Assembly: GCF_005503535.1 (NCBI RefSeq)
Contig: NZ_SCNN01000003.1
Span: forward strand, 1 to 64,000
Length of the DNA stretch: 64,000 nucleotides
Direction of reading: 5' to 3'
DNA from: Mesorhizobium comanense
GTDB lineage: Bacteria; Pseudomonadota; Alphaproteobacteria; Rhizobiales; Rhizobiaceae
Shown piece after piece: positions 1 through 8,467 of this stretch. The translations under genes and the position numbers were made by a program. Each line of letters begins with the position of its first letter. Positions within the stretch are counted from its first letter, which is position 1. A model generated the notes under the pieces. That model was not told the origin of the DNA. It was given only the letters and a program-made list of their open reading frames with translations, and ran no database searches.

Positions 1-105
1 GTCACAAACGGCAAAAAGCCAATGGTGGCCATCGCTGCCGTCATGCGAAAGATCGTCGTCACCCTAAACGCTAGGCTCAGAGACGCCACCATTCCTCAGA
101 GTTGA
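1..105 (+). CDS. IS110-family transposase, C-terminal fragment (cut by left edge)
   Basis: The reading frame is open from the first base and stops with TGA at 103-105. It gives about 34 residues, including GKKPMVAIAAVMRKIVVTLN, which resembles the C-terminal end of IS110/IS1111 transposases (xKVAxxAVMRKLLxxLN). These DEDD transposases act on circular intermediates. Only the tail is visible, so it cannot be said whether the element is intact. The right end of the element should lie within the next tens of bases. No inverted repeat is visible there, which is usual for IS110. Confidence 0.7.
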   Translation, partial: VTNGKKPMVAIAAVMRKIVVTLNARLRDATIPQS

Positions 106-130
106 TGACGAAGGATGGGTCGCGCTCCAA

Positions 131-162
131 ACACAAAACCCGGCGCGAGGCCGGGCTTTTCA
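131..162 (+). terminator. Rho-independent terminator-like hairpin
   Basis: CCCGGC (139-144) and GCCGGG (150-155) form a 6-bp GC stem with a GCGAG loop. An A run precedes it and CTTTT follows. It lies 34 bases after the transposase stop and ahead of the tau operon, so it could end transcription from the left. Confidence 0.6.
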
Positions 163-379
163 GAAATCCTTTTGGGGTGGGCGCTCTCGGACAGCCATTT
201 CCTGTTCGGTCATCCGGCGATGACGGCGCTTGCAGCCGCCCTATGCGCCCGGTTGCTCCGCCGCCGACAGCTATTTTCCAACAAACCCGGATTCCTTGGA
301 AGGATTTAACTCTACAAGAACGATAGAATTAGCGGACTATCATGAAGCAATCCGGTTTCTCTGTTTCATGGAGCCCTTA

Positions 380-1393
380 ATGTCCACCATTTCACGCCGC
401 ATTCTCCTCTTGTCGTCGGCTGCCCTTGCCGGCGCCGCCTTCCTCAGCCCGGCCCTGGCCGAAGACCTCAAGATCACCATCGGCTACCAGACGGTGGTCG
501 AGCCCTCCAAGGTGCCGCAGGCCGATGGCGCCTATGAGAAGGCGACCAAGGCCGCCATCGACTGGCGCAAATTCGATTCCGGCGCCGATGTCATCGCCGC
601 CGTCGCGTCCGGCTCGGTCGATATCGGCTATGTCGGGTCGAGCCCGCTGGCCGCGGCGGCAAGCCGTGAACTGCCGATCCAGACCATTTTCGTCGTCGGC
701 CTCATCGGGCCGTCCGAGGCGCTGGTTGCCCGCAACGGCGCCGGCATCGAGAAAGTCGCCGACCTTGCCGGCAAGAAGGTCGCCGTGCCTTTCGTCTCGA
801 CCACGCATTACAGCCTTCTCGCCGCGCTCAAGCACGAGAATGTCGATCCGAAGTCGGTTGAGATTCTCAATCTCAGGCCACCGGAAATCGCCGCCGCCTT
901 CGCCCGCGGCGATATCGACGCGGCTTACGTCTGGGATCCGGCGCTCGGCCAGATCAAAACATCAGGCAAGGTGGTGCTGGACTCCTCGCAGGTCGCGGCC
1001 TGGGGCGCGCCCACCTTCGACGCCTGGATCGTGCGCACCGACTTCGCCGAGAAGAACCCGGAAGCCGTGCGCGACTTCGTCAAGGTCACCGGCGCCGCCT
1101 ATGCCGAGTATCTCGCCAAGCCGGAGGCCTGGTCCGTGTCCTCGTCGGAGGCCCAGAAGATCGCGAAGCTCACCGGCGCCAAGGTCGAAGAGGTTCCCGA
1201 GCTGCTGAAAGGCTATGTCTTCCCGACCTTGGAAGAGCAGGCCTCCGACAAATTCCTCGGCGGCGGCACGGTCAAGGCGGTCGCGGCGGCATCCGCCTTC
1301 CTCAAGGAACAGGGCAAGGTAGACGCCGTGCTGCCAGACTACTCGAAATACGTGACATCGAAATACGTCACCGAGGCGCTGGCCTCGAACTGA
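380..1393 (+). CDS. tauA: Taurine/sulfonate ABC transporter, periplasmic binding protein
   Basis: This 337-residue secreted solute-binding protein should capture taurine or a related sulfonate in the periplasm for the TauBC importer. Residues 1-27 are a signal peptide (MSTISRR, hydrophobic stretch, cleavage after SPALA). The mature protein begins EDLKITIGYQT and has the two-lobe layout of the SsuA/TauA/NMT1 family. The ATG at 380 was chosen because it has GGAG at 370-373 and starts right at the signal peptide. An in-frame ATG at 368 and the open frame back to 230 add residues that do not fit a leader. The ATPase and permease genes follow on the same strand. The substrate is inferred from family resemblance, and another sulfonate is possible. 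Confidence 0.85.
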   Translation: MSTISRRILLLSSAALAGAAFLSPALAEDLKITIGYQTVVEPSKVPQADGAYEKATKAAIDWRKFDSGADVIAAVASGSVDIGYVGSSPLAAAASRELPIQTIFVVGLIGPSEALVARNGAGIEKVADLAGKKVAVPFVSTTHYSLLAALKHENVDPKSVEILNLRPPEIAAAFARGDIDAAYVWDPALGQIKTSGKVVLDSSQVAAWGAPTFDAWIVRTDFAEKNPEAVRDFVKVTGAAYAEYLAKPEAWSVSSSEAQKIAKLTGAKVEEVPELLKGYVFPTLEEQASDKFLGGGTVKAVAAASAFLKEQGKVDAVLPDYSKYVTSKYVTEALASN

Positions 1394-1517
1394 GCGCCTG
1401 ACGCCACCTGAACGCGCGCGGATCTCCTTCCCTGACGCCGCGCGTGCTGCCTGCCCTGGAACCGCTGACGAGGAGCCGTTCCGGGGCAGTCGGATTTCCC
1501 CAGATCCGCGAGGACCC

Positions 1518-2291
1518 ATGCCGCATCTCGTGCTCGACAAGGTCTCGATCCATTATGACGGCCAGCCCGCGCCGGCCGTCGAGCGCGTCTCGATCGACGT
1601 CGCCAAGGGCGACTTCGTCGTGCTGGTCGGCCGCTCCGGCTGCGGCAAGACCTCGCTGCTCAACGTTGCCGCCGGCCTCGTCACGCCGTCGCGCGGCCAG
1701 GCCTCGATCAACGGGCGGGGGATCACCGGACCGGGCTCGGACCGGGCGGTGGTGTTCCAGAACGACGCCCTGTTCCCGTGGCTGACGGCCCGCGAGAATG
1801 TCGCCTTCGCCCTTCGCTTGCGCGGGGTCAGGCCGGCCGAGCGGGCGCGGCGCGCCGATGAACTGCTGGCGCTGGTCAAGCTCGGCGATGCCGGCGACAA
1901 GCACATCTGGGAACTGTCCGGCGGCATGCGCCAGCGCGTTGGCCTCGCCCGCGCGCTCGCCGCCGAGCCGCAGTTCCTGTTGCTCGACGAGCCGCTTGGC
2001 GCACTCGACGCGCTGACGCGCGAGCGCATGCAGACGACGCTGCTCGATCTCTGGACGGCAAGCCATGTCGGCGTGCTGATGGTGACCCACGGCATCGAGG
2101 AGGCGCTGGTGCTCGCCACTCGCATCGTCGTGCTGGCGCCTGGCCCGGGGCGTGTGGTGCGCGGCTTCGAGCCGGGCTTCTCCCGGCGCTATGCCGCCGG
2201 CGAGCCCGTTCGCTCGATCAAGAGCGATCCGGCCTTCGCCGCGGCGCGCGGCGAACTGACCGACGCCATTTTCGAGGGAGAAGCGGCATGA
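1518..2291 (+). CDS. tauB: Taurine/sulfonate ABC transporter, ATP-binding protein
   Basis: This 257-residue ABC ATPase energises import of the TauA ligand. The Walker A motif is GRSGCGKTS near residue 37, the signature is LSGGMRQR near residue 134, and Walker B is LLLDEPLGALDAL near residue 154. This is the layout of the SsuB/TauB/NrtD importer subfamily. GAGGA lies just before the ATG. The gene starts 124 bases after tauA and overlaps tauC by 4 nt (ATGA), which suggests translational coupling. Confidence 0.9.
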   Translation: MPHLVLDKVSIHYDGQPAPAVERVSIDVAKGDFVVLVGRSGCGKTSLLNVAAGLVTPSRGQASINGRGITGPGSDRAVVFQNDALFPWLTARENVAFALRLRGVRPAERARRADELLALVKLGDAGDKHIWELSGGMRQRVGLARALAAEPQFLLLDEPLGALDALTRERMQTTLLDLWTASHVGVLMVTHGIEEALVLATRIVVLAPGPGRVVRGFEPGFSRRYAAGEPVRSIKSDPAFAAARGELTDAIFEGEAA

Positions 2292-3148
2292 CCATTTCCT
2301 CCTACAGCGAGCGGCCCGCCGCCCGGACGGAAACGGCCGACGGATTGTCGGTGCCGTGGTCGCGCCCGAGCGCCAGGCGCAAGGGCGTCTCGGCCCGCAT
2401 GGTCAGCGCCGTCACCATCCTCCTGTTGCTGGCGGCATGGGCATTGTCGGCCCGCCTGCAACTGGTATCGCCGGTCTTCCTCCCCTCGCCGGTCGCGGTG
2501 TGGAACAAGTTCATTGTCGTCATCAAGGACGGCTTCGTCGACGCGACGCTGCTCCAGCATGTCGTCGCCAGCCTGGGCCGGGTGTTCGCGGCCTTGGTCG
2601 CCGCCATTCTCGTCGGGGTGCCGGTGGGTCTTGCCATCGGCATCAGCACCGTCGGGCGCGGCATCTTCGATCCGCTGCTCGAATTCCTGCGGCCGATCCC
2701 GCCGCTGGCCTACCTGCCGCTGGTCATCATCTGGTTCGGCATCGGCGAACCGTCGAAGATACTGGTGATCGCCATCGCCATGCTGGCGCCGGTCGCGCTC
2801 TCGACCGCGTCCGGCGTGCGCGGCGTCTCGCGTGAGCGTGTAAACGCCGCGCGCTCGCTCGGCGCGACGCGGGCTCAAGTGGTCCGCCACGTCGTCCTGC
2901 CCAGCGCGCTGCCCTCGATCCTGACCGGCCTGCGCATCGCGCTCGGCGCCGGCTGGTCGACGCTGGTCGCGGCCGAACTGGTCGCGGCGACGCGCGGGCT
3001 TGGCTTCATGATCCAGTCGGCCGCCCAGTTCCTGGTCACCGACGTGGTGATCATGGGCATACTGGTGATCGCGGCCATCGCCTTCGTGCTCGAATTCGCC
3101 ATCCGCAGGATCGAGCGTGCGCTCGTGCCCTGGGCCGGGCGGGAGTAA
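2288..3148 (+). CDS. tauC: Taurine/sulfonate ABC transporter, permease
   Basis: This 286-residue inner-membrane permease has a BPD_transp_1 fold. The N-terminal 35 residues are polar and precede about six membrane segments. The EAA loop that contacts the ATPase reads ERVNAARSLGATRAQVVRHV, followed by VLPSALPSILTGLR, as in SsuC/TauC proteins. The start overlaps the end of tauB by 4 nt. It completes the binding protein-ATPase-permease set. Confidence 0.9.
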   Translation: MTISSYSERPAARTETADGLSVPWSRPSARRKGVSARMVSAVTILLLLAAWALSARLQLVSPVFLPSPVAVWNKFIVVIKDGFVDATLLQHVVASLGRVFAALVAAILVGVPVGLAIGISTVGRGIFDPLLEFLRPIPPLAYLPLVIIWFGIGEPSKILVIAIAMLAPVALSTASGVRGVSRERVNAARSLGATRAQVVRHVVLPSALPSILTGLRIALGAGWSTLVAAELVAATRGLGFMIQSAAQFLVTDVVIMGILVIAAIAFVLEFAIRRIERALVPWAGRE

Positions 3149-3164
3149 CCGGACAAGGAGAACG

Positions 3165-3368
3165 ATGATGACCCATTCCACCGCCGTGCTGTTCGTCAAT
3201 CTCGGCAACTGGGTCGGCAACTGGCTGCTTGGGCTCGCGTCCGACAATGAAGAGACAGGCAAGGACGATGCGCGGTCGCCGGCGCCGGTCCGTTTCCAGG
3301 CCGGCCGCGAGCGCCTGCCGCCCCGCGACGAAAGTTTCTACTGGGCCTGGCAGTACTGGTCGCATTGA
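3165..3368 (+). CDS. Small hypothetical protein at end of tau operon
   Basis: This 67-residue ORF begins MMTHSTAVLFVNLGNW and ends SFYWAWQYWSH. AAGGAG at 3155-3160 is well spaced before the tandem ATGs at 3165/3168, and the gene lies 16 bases after tauC, so it is probably co-transcribed. The N-terminal half is moderately hydrophobic and Trp-rich, the middle is charged (DNEETGKDD), and the end is aromatic. The family is not recognised. It could be a small membrane-associated partner of the transporter. Confidence 0.55.
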   Translation: MMTHSTAVLFVNLGNWVGNWLLGLASDNEETGKDDARSPAPVRFQAGRERLPPRDESFYWAWQYWSH

Positions 3369-3469
3369 GGGCGTGATTGGGCCTGCCTCCCGAGCCTGCC
3401 GTCATTCGTCTGCCGCGCCAGCATATTTTGCTTGGTTGGCCCGATTTACCGCAGCGAAGGGTTTGCCCA

Positions 3470-3625
3470 GGTGGTTCCCCCACTCCGTCTCGGCTTCGCC
3501 GAGCCACCTCTCCCCCCTCCGGAGGGAGAGGAAGGGTGCCTCCCGCGAAAAAGCCTGGTGCCTTTCCTCTCCCCCGTCGATCGGGGGAGAGGTGTCGAGC
3601 GAAGCTCGACGGAGTGGGGGTCGAC
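3470..3625. repeat. Intergenic palindromic repeat, family A (inverted pair)
   Basis: Two facing units carry the module 'CCCCCACTCCGTC - hairpin - CACCTCTCCCCC'. Within the units are GGCTTCGCC-type and GAGCTTCGCTC-type small hairpins and a CTCTCCCC/GGGGAGAG hairpin. The same module recurs near 11.1, 34.0 and 58.7 kb. It fills the gap between the tau operon and the next gene. Confidence 0.75.
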
Positions 3626-3658
3626 GCCTCACCCTACCCGGCCGATTGGTCCGAAGGC

Positions 3659-3844
3659 TCACCCGCGCGAACGGTTCGCCCATACCAGCCCGGCCAGGCC
3701 GACCAGCATGGTGACCAGGCCGATATGGAGCCATTGCGACTGGCCGGTCATGAAGCTGCCGCCGACCACGCCGACCCCTTGCAACGCCCACAATGCGCCG
3801 ATGGCCAGGACGATCAGGGCCAGCAGATTTTTCATCAGTCTCAT
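3659..3844 (-). CDS. Small two-helix membrane protein
   Basis: This 61-residue protein begins MRLMKNLLALIVLAIGALW. It has two hydrophobic segments (about residues 5-23 and 40-56), separated by GGSFMTGQSQW and ending in WANRSRG. Similar short inner-membrane proteins with the G-x-FMTGQ-x-QW signature are common in Rhizobiales, with no assigned function to my knowledge. It stands alone next to a repeat block. An internal ATG three codons in (MKN) is an alternative start. Confidence 0.65.
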   Translation of the reverse strand: MRLMKNLLALIVLAIGALWALQGVGVVGGSFMTGQSQWLHIGLVTMLVGLAGLVWANRSRG

Positions 3845-4153
3845 TGACGCGCCTCGCTTTTGAAGTCGATCGCATGCTGCGCCGCGATCCCGGCGAAAGA
3901 GCCAAAGGATGTGGCTCGGTTACATCGGATTCTACTTGGATATTAATCCGGTATCTTGTCAAAGCGATCTCGGATATCGGCCGGAAGATCATCGGGAATT
4001 GATCATTTTCAGCCGGAAAATCCCTGACAGACTGTTACCCGGTGACTCCAAACGTGTGATCTTGCCTCGGAACGGACAGATGCTTGCCGCATTTCCTGCC
4101 TTATTCGCCACCAAACGGCGGGGCCTGTCTGAAAACGGAGCCACCCCTTAAAG
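3845..4153. other. Intergenic region, no gene seen
   Basis: About 309 bases lie between the divergent membrane protein gene and the RlpA-like gene. The stretch 3920-4060 is richer in A+T than its surroundings and probably holds the promoter of the RlpA-like gene. No convincing -35/-10 pair or stable hairpin was found. Confidence 0.4.
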
Positions 4154-4522
4154 ATGAAGAACCTGAAACAGACCGCGCTTGTCGCGGTAACGATCGCTGC
4201 TGGCCTGATGGTTGGCGCTTCCGCCACCTCGGCAAACGCTGCCGCCGCGCAATGCGGTCGTGCTTCCTGGTATGCGCTGCATTCCAAGACCGCATCCGGC
4301 GAGCGCATGAACCCCTCGGCGATGACCGCTGCCCACCGCACGCTGCCTTTCGGCACCAAGCTGCGGGTCACCAACAAGAACAATGGCCGCAGCGTCGTCG
4401 TGCGCATCAACGATCGTGGTCCCTTCATCAAGGGTCGCGTGCTCGACCTCTCCAAGGGCGCCGCAGGCCAGCTCGGCTTCATCGGCTCCGGCCAGACCTC
4501 CGTCTGTATGGCGCGCATCTGA
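4154..4522 (+). CDS. RlpA-like double-psi beta-barrel protein
   Basis: This 122-residue secreted protein has a signal peptide of about 30 residues ([12 protein letters not shown] to ANA) and a single DPBB domain. The domain shows [25 protein letters not shown] and [11 protein letters not shown], the RlpA core with its conserved Asp and Arg-Gly-Pro-Phe turn. RlpA proteins bind or cleave peptidoglycan lacking stem peptides at division sites. This short form has no SPOR domain, so septal targeting is not indicated. It is monocistronic. Confidence 0.85.
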   Translation: MKNLKQTALVAVTIAAGLMVGASATSANAAAAQCGRASWYALHSKTASGERMNPSAMTAAHRTLPFGTKLRVTNKNNGRSVVVRINDRGPFIKGRVLDLSKGAAGQLGFIGSGQTSVCMARI

Positions 4523-4800
4523 TCTGATCGTCTCTCGGCCATGATCCCTTGCGGATCGCTTTTCGGATCATGGTCGGGCGTGTGGCGCGAAGTCCGTACA
4601 CATTTCCTACACATTTCGGCACTGCACATTGAGCCGGCTCCGCCGTTCCAGCCGGATTTGCAGGCCTTTGGACGAAAGAACCATTGGTCACGCAAGGTGA
4701 CGTATTGCATCGCAGCAATTAGTTGTTAACTTCGCCGCGAGACATTAAAGGCTCGGCGCTGCTCGTCGTCCCTTCGGTCGAGGCAGCAGCGGGGTTGTCG

Positions 4801-6078
4801 ATGCTCTACCAGCTCTACGAACTGAACCAGGCTGCCCTGCAGCCGGCCCGGCTTGTCGCCGACGCGGTTCGACTATTCTATTCCAATCCGCTCAACCCGA
4901 TCTCGCACACGCCCTGGGGCCGCTCGGTCGCGGCCACCGCCGAGCTGTTCGAGCGCACCACGCGCCGCTACGGCAAGCCGGCCTTCGGCCTCGCCAAGAC
5001 CGTCGTCGACTGGAAAAGCGTCGAGGTCGCCGAGAAGACCGTGTGGTCGAAGCCGTTCTGCAATCTCGTCCGCTTCGAGCGCGCCGTGCCTGCCGGGCGC
5101 AAGGCCGATCCCAAGCTTCTGATCGTGGCGCCGATGTCTGGTCATTATGCGACGCTGCTGCGCGGCACGGTGGAAGCCATGCTTCCCTATGCCGACGTCC
5201 ACATCACCGATTGGGTCGATGCCCGCATGGTGCCGCTGGCCGAGGGCAGCTTCGACCTCGACGACTATATCGATTACGTCATCGACATGCTGCGCACACT
5301 GGGGCCCGACACCCATGTCATGGCCGTGTGCCAGCCTTCCGTGCCGGTGCTGGCGGCGGTGGCGCTGATGGAGAGCAGGGGCGATCCCTTCGTTCCTTCG
5401 ACGATGACGCTGATGGGCGGCCCGATCGATACCCGCCGCAACCCGACCGCGGTCAACCTGCTGGCCGAGGAGAAGGGCATCGACTGGTTCCGCGACAATG
5501 TCGTGATGCGCGCGCCCTGGCCGGTGCCGGGCTTCGGCCGCGAGGTCTATCCGGGCTTCCTGCAGCTCTCCGGCTTCATGAGCATGAACCTCGACCGCCA
5601 CATCATCGCCCACAAGGACTTCTTCATGAACCTTGTGAAGCATGACGGCGACAATGCCGAGAAGCACCGCGACTTCTACGACGAGTATCTGGCCGTCATG
5701 GACCTGACGGCGGAGTTCTACCTGCAGACCGTCGACACCGTCTTCGTGCGCCATGCCTTGCCCAAGGGCGAGATGACGCATCGCGGCACCAGGATCGACC
5801 CGTCCGCCATCCGCAACGTCGCCTTGTTCACGGTCGAGGGCGAGAACGACGACATTTCCGGTATCGGCCAGACCAGGGCCGCGCAGGATCTGTGCGTCAA
5901 TATCCCGGCCGACAAGAAGGCCCACTACATGCAGCCGGCGGTCGGCCATTACGGCGTCTTCAATGGCTCGCGCTTCCGCTCCGAGATCGTGCCGCGTATC
6001 GTCGACTTCATCACCAGCTATGGCCGCCAGAACCGCGTCGCCGTGAAGCCGAAACTGGTGCGCGCCGCCAGGCGGTAG
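4801..6078 (+). CDS. phaZ: Intracellular polyhydroxyalkanoate depolymerase
   Basis: This 425-residue cytoplasmic enzyme should hydrolyse stored poly(3-hydroxybutyrate). It begins MLYQLYELNQAAL, typical of the PhaZ family. The triad characterised in Ralstonia PhaZ1 (Cys, Asp, His) can be matched to Cys177 in AVCQPSVPVL, an Asp in EGENDDISGIGQ and the His of AVGHYGVF. The ATG at 4801 was chosen over an in-frame ATG at 4723 because family members begin MLYQ and the extra 26 residues look non-coding. No other pha gene is in view. Confidence 0.9.
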   Translation: MLYQLYELNQAALQPARLVADAVRLFYSNPLNPISHTPWGRSVAATAELFERTTRRYGKPAFGLAKTVVDWKSVEVAEKTVWSKPFCNLVRFERAVPAGRKADPKLLIVAPMSGHYATLLRGTVEAMLPYADVHITDWVDARMVPLAEGSFDLDDYIDYVIDMLRTLGPDTHVMAVCQPSVPVLAAVALMESRGDPFVPSTMTLMGGPIDTRRNPTAVNLLAEEKGIDWFRDNVVMRAPWPVPGFGREVYPGFLQLSGFMSMNLDRHIIAHKDFFMNLVKHDGDNAEKHRDFYDEYLAVMDLTAEFYLQTVDTVFVRHALPKGEMTHRGTRIDPSAIRNVALFTVEGENDDISGIGQTRAAQDLCVNIPADKKAHYMQPAVGHYGVFNGSRFRSEIVPRIVDFITSYGRQNRVAVKPKLVRAARR

Positions 6079-6247
6079 CCAGATCCCGGCCGGATTGGCG
6101 GAGGAAGCCGCCAGCCCCGGCTCTGTTGCGCCGGGGACGCTACGCCTCGCCCGCGGGTAACCATGCCGCAAATCAGACCGTCGTTGTAATTGACACGGGC
6201 TGTAGATCACCCTTAACGTTTCGTTAACAACAGGGTGAGCGGGGACA

Positions 6248-6868
6248 ATGAATTCCTCAACAATGGCGAGAAGGCTGCGTCTTTGCGTGGCTGCTGCCTG
6301 TCTGGCGGCGACGGGCGGCTGGGTGGCGCCGGCAATGGCCGCCGGCGCGATGGCGACCGGAGGCCCGACCTCGCAGCCGATCGGACACTATGATTTCTGC
6401 AAGCTCCACCCCGGGGAATGCTCGATCCGTCCGGGCAATCTGGCGCCGGCCAGGATGACCAGCGGGCTGATGCGCAAGCTTTCCAGCGTCACTGCCAGGG
6501 TCAACGCGGCCGTCAAGCCGATGAGCGACATGGATATCTACGGCAAGGACGAGGTCTGGGCCTATCCCGACAGGGGTGTCGGCGACTGCGAGGACTACGT
6601 TCTGGAGAAGCGCCGCCGGCTGTCCCATATGGGCATATCGCTGTCCGACCTGCTCATCACCGTGGTGCGCAAGCCCGACGGCGAAGGCCACTCCGTGCTG
6701 ACGGTGCGCACCGACAAGGGCGACTACGTGCTCGACAATCTCAACGACAAGGTCAAGGCCTGGGACCAGACCGGCTACCGCTTCCTGAAGCGGCAGGCGA
6801 TCGACAACACCGGCCGCTGGGTCTCGATCCGGGGCGGCCAGCAGGTGCTGGTCGGATCGGTGCAGTAG
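6248..6868 (+). CDS. Transglutaminase-like cysteine peptidase (BTLCP family)
   Basis: This 206-residue secreted protein has a signal peptide ending near AMAAGA. The bacterial transglutaminase-like fold shows Cys in GDCEDYVLEKR, His in GEGHSVLTV and Asp in YVLDNLND, the expected Cys-His-Asp triad. Members of this family (DUF920, related to LapG) are periplasmic proteases. LapG cleaves LapA-type adhesins, but no large adhesin or LapD-like protein is seen here, so the substrate is unknown. The downstream gap holds a repeat. Confidence 0.8.
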   Translation: MNSSTMARRLRLCVAAACLAATGGWVAPAMAAGAMATGGPTSQPIGHYDFCKLHPGECSIRPGNLAPARMTSGLMRKLSSVTARVNAAVKPMSDMDIYGKDEVWAYPDRGVGDCEDYVLEKRRRLSHMGISLSDLLITVVRKPDGEGHSVLTVRTDKGDYVLDNLNDKVKAWDQTGYRFLKRQAIDNTGRWVSIRGGQQVLVGSVQ

Positions 6869-6924
6869 GCGGCGAGTGCGCTCGCGGTCCCGCGACGTGC
6901 TTTCAGCAAATAGCAGAGGCTAGC

Positions 6925-7101
6925 GCCGCCCCTCATTGCCCTGCCGGGCATTTCTCCCGGTATAGGGACGGGGAGAAAGACGCCGTCATCGCCGTTTTCG
7001 CAATCGTCAAGGTCATGAAACAAGCGCGGCTGCGCGGCTGTTCCCCTCTCCCCGTCACTGTACGGGGAGAAGGTGCCGGCAGGCGGATGAGGGGCAGCGC
7101 T
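6925..7101. repeat. Intergenic palindromic repeat, family C variant
   Basis: A left unit (CCCCTCATTGCCCTGCCGGGCATTTCTCCC) and an inverted right unit (CTCCCCGTCACTGTACGGGGAGAAGGTGCC then GGATGAGGGGCAGCG) face each other. It resembles the block at 23.5 kb. It fills most of the 357-base gap between 6868 and 7226, with no gene in it. Confidence 0.65.
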
Positions 7102-7225
7102 GACATGGGCCGCCGCGCACCTCGCACCATCCCTCCGAAAAATTTCCGCGTCTCTCCGTGAACCATTTCCGTCTGCCCGGCGACACACAGCCGTGAACGA
7201 CGAAACCCAACCATGGAGACTTCAA

Positions 7226-7477
7226 ATGACTGCTTTCCTGCGCAACACCTTCCTCGCCGCCGTCGCCGTATCGGCCTTCGCCGGATCGGCCCTGGCCGAC
7301 CAGACCGTCAGCTGCTCCCACACCAATCTCAACGACCTGTGGGCCGGCCGCTGTTGCGGCACCGCCGGCGCATCGGACTGCCTGGGCGGCGGCAACGGCG
7401 GCCGTGGCGATCACAACGACAATGGCGGCCGCGGCTCGAATGGCGGCAGCACCAATGGCGGAGCCGGCAAGCCCTGA
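7226..7477 (+). CDS. Small secreted Gly/Asn-rich protein
   Basis: This 83-residue protein begins MTAFLRNTFLAAVAVSAFAG, with a signal peptide cleaved near ALA-DQT. The mature part has four cysteines in a short N-terminal stretch (VSCSH, GRCCGT, SDCLG), then a low-complexity tail of Gly, Asn, Asp and Ser. GGAG at 7213-7216 supports the ATG at 7226 over an in-frame ATG at 7193. The family is not recognised. Confidence 0.6.
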   Translation: MTAFLRNTFLAAVAVSAFAGSALADQTVSCSHTNLNDLWAGRCCGTAGASDCLGGGNGGRGDHNDNGGRGSNGGSTNGGAGKP

Positions 7478-7545
7478 CCTTGCCGCGGTCAGCCCGCGAT
7501 TTCGTGAAACAAGGAACCTGGCCTGATCTGACGCGACCCGTCAGG

Positions 7546-7914
7546 TCAGGCCCGCCTGCCGAGAGCCGCCCGCACCGACGTGGTGATGGCCCGAAGTGCG
7601 GCCTCGTCCAGCTTCTCGATGTTCTCGGCCAGAAGGTTGGCGAGTTCGGTGGCGGCCGGCGAAAGCCCCGACGTGTCGAGCCTGACGCGCGGATGCGACG
7701 CCTCTGCCAGTCGCGCCAGTTCCTCGGCATCGTCCCAGATGATGTTGAAATAGCCGATGATCTTCTGGATCAGCGTCCAGGTCGGCGCGCCGCGCCGGCC
7801 ATGCTCGAGCGCCGACAGATAGGCGGCACTGACGCCGATGGCCGCCGCCATGTCCTTCTGGCTGACGCCGCGCTCGGCGCGCAGCGCCCGCAGCCTCTCG
7901 CCGAACGGGGTCAT
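7546..7914 (-). CDS. XRE-family DNA-binding regulator
   Basis: This 122-residue protein has an N-terminal Cro/CI-type helix-turn-helix (about residues 6-60: LRALRAERGVSQKDMAAAIG, then VSAAYLSALEHG). A helical C-terminal half follows. The ATG at 7914 (MTPFGERLR) starts at the domain edge, and the open frame further upstream is not needed. The gene lies 19 bases after smr on the same strand, at the end of the Tim44-like/MltA/Smr operon. Its target is unknown. Confidence 0.8.
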   Translation of the reverse strand: MTPFGERLRALRAERGVSQKDMAAAIGVSAAYLSALEHGRRGAPTWTLIQKIIGYFNIIWDDAEELARLAEASHPRVRLDTSGLSPAATELANLLAENIEKLDEAALRAITTSVRAALGRRA

Positions 7915-7933
7915 GCCCCTGTCCTCCGCGCCC

Positions 7934-8467
7934 TCATGCGCGCACCCGCCGCAGCCTGACATAGAGCGCGCCCGAACCGCCATGGTTGCGGGCGGCGTGG
8001 TCGTGGCTGGAAACAAGCGGCCGGAAGGCGGGCGTCGCCAGCCAGGCCGGCACCGCGCGCCGCAGCACGCCGTCGCCGCCGGAGGAAGAACCCTTGCCGG
8101 TGATGATCAGCACATAGCGGATGCCGCCGGCATGCGCCCGGTGCAGGAACGAGAACAGCAGCGAATAGGCCTCGTCCTGCGTCATGCCGTGCAGGTCGAC
8201 GCGGCCCTCGATCGGCAGCCGGCCCTTCGACAGTTTGTCCAGCGTCGGTTCGTCGAGACGCTGCGTGACATGCTGCGCCTTCGGTTTTGCCGCACCCGTC
8301 GCATTGGCGATGGGCTGGGCCGGCTGCGCCGTCGCCGGCCTGGCGTCGACGGCCAGGTCGGGAATGTCCACGGACATCCTGCCCTTGAGCGGCTTGGCGG
8401 TGCGCGCCACCAGGTTCCACAGTACCCGGTCGTCCTCGCTCAACCTGTCCGGGCGCTTGCTCATCAT
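7934..8467 (-). CDS. Smr/MutS2-type endonuclease-domain protein
   Basis: This 177-residue protein has a variable N-terminal half and a C-terminal Smr domain. The Smr motifs are VDLHGMTQDEAYSLL (the DLHG signature) and VLIITGKGSSSGGDGVLRR (the TGxG motif). Smr domains bind or nick nucleic acids, and stand-alone members have also been linked to ribosome rescue. Its start overlaps the mltA stop by 4 nt (8464-8467), so the two are probably translationally coupled. Confidence 0.85.
   Translation of the reverse strand: MMSKRPDRLSEDDRVLWNLVARTAKPLKGRMSVDIPDLAVDARPATAQPAQPIANATGAAKPKAQHVTQRLDEPTLDKLSKGRLPIEGRVDLHGMTQDEAYSLLFSFLHRAHAGGIRYVLIITGKGSSSGGDGVLRRAVPAWLATPAFRPLVSSHDHAARNHGGSGALYVRLRRVRA

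Noticed and set aside
3402..3992. Open frames through the family A repeat (also at 11.0, 34.0 and 58.7 kb)
   Set aside because: The translated Pro/Arg/Ser-rich stretches are repeated palindromic DNA, the same in unrelated places, so they are not genes.
4537..4580. Inverted repeat CATGATCC/GGATCATG after the RlpA-like gene
   Set aside because: Loop of 17 bases and no T run, too weak to call a terminator.
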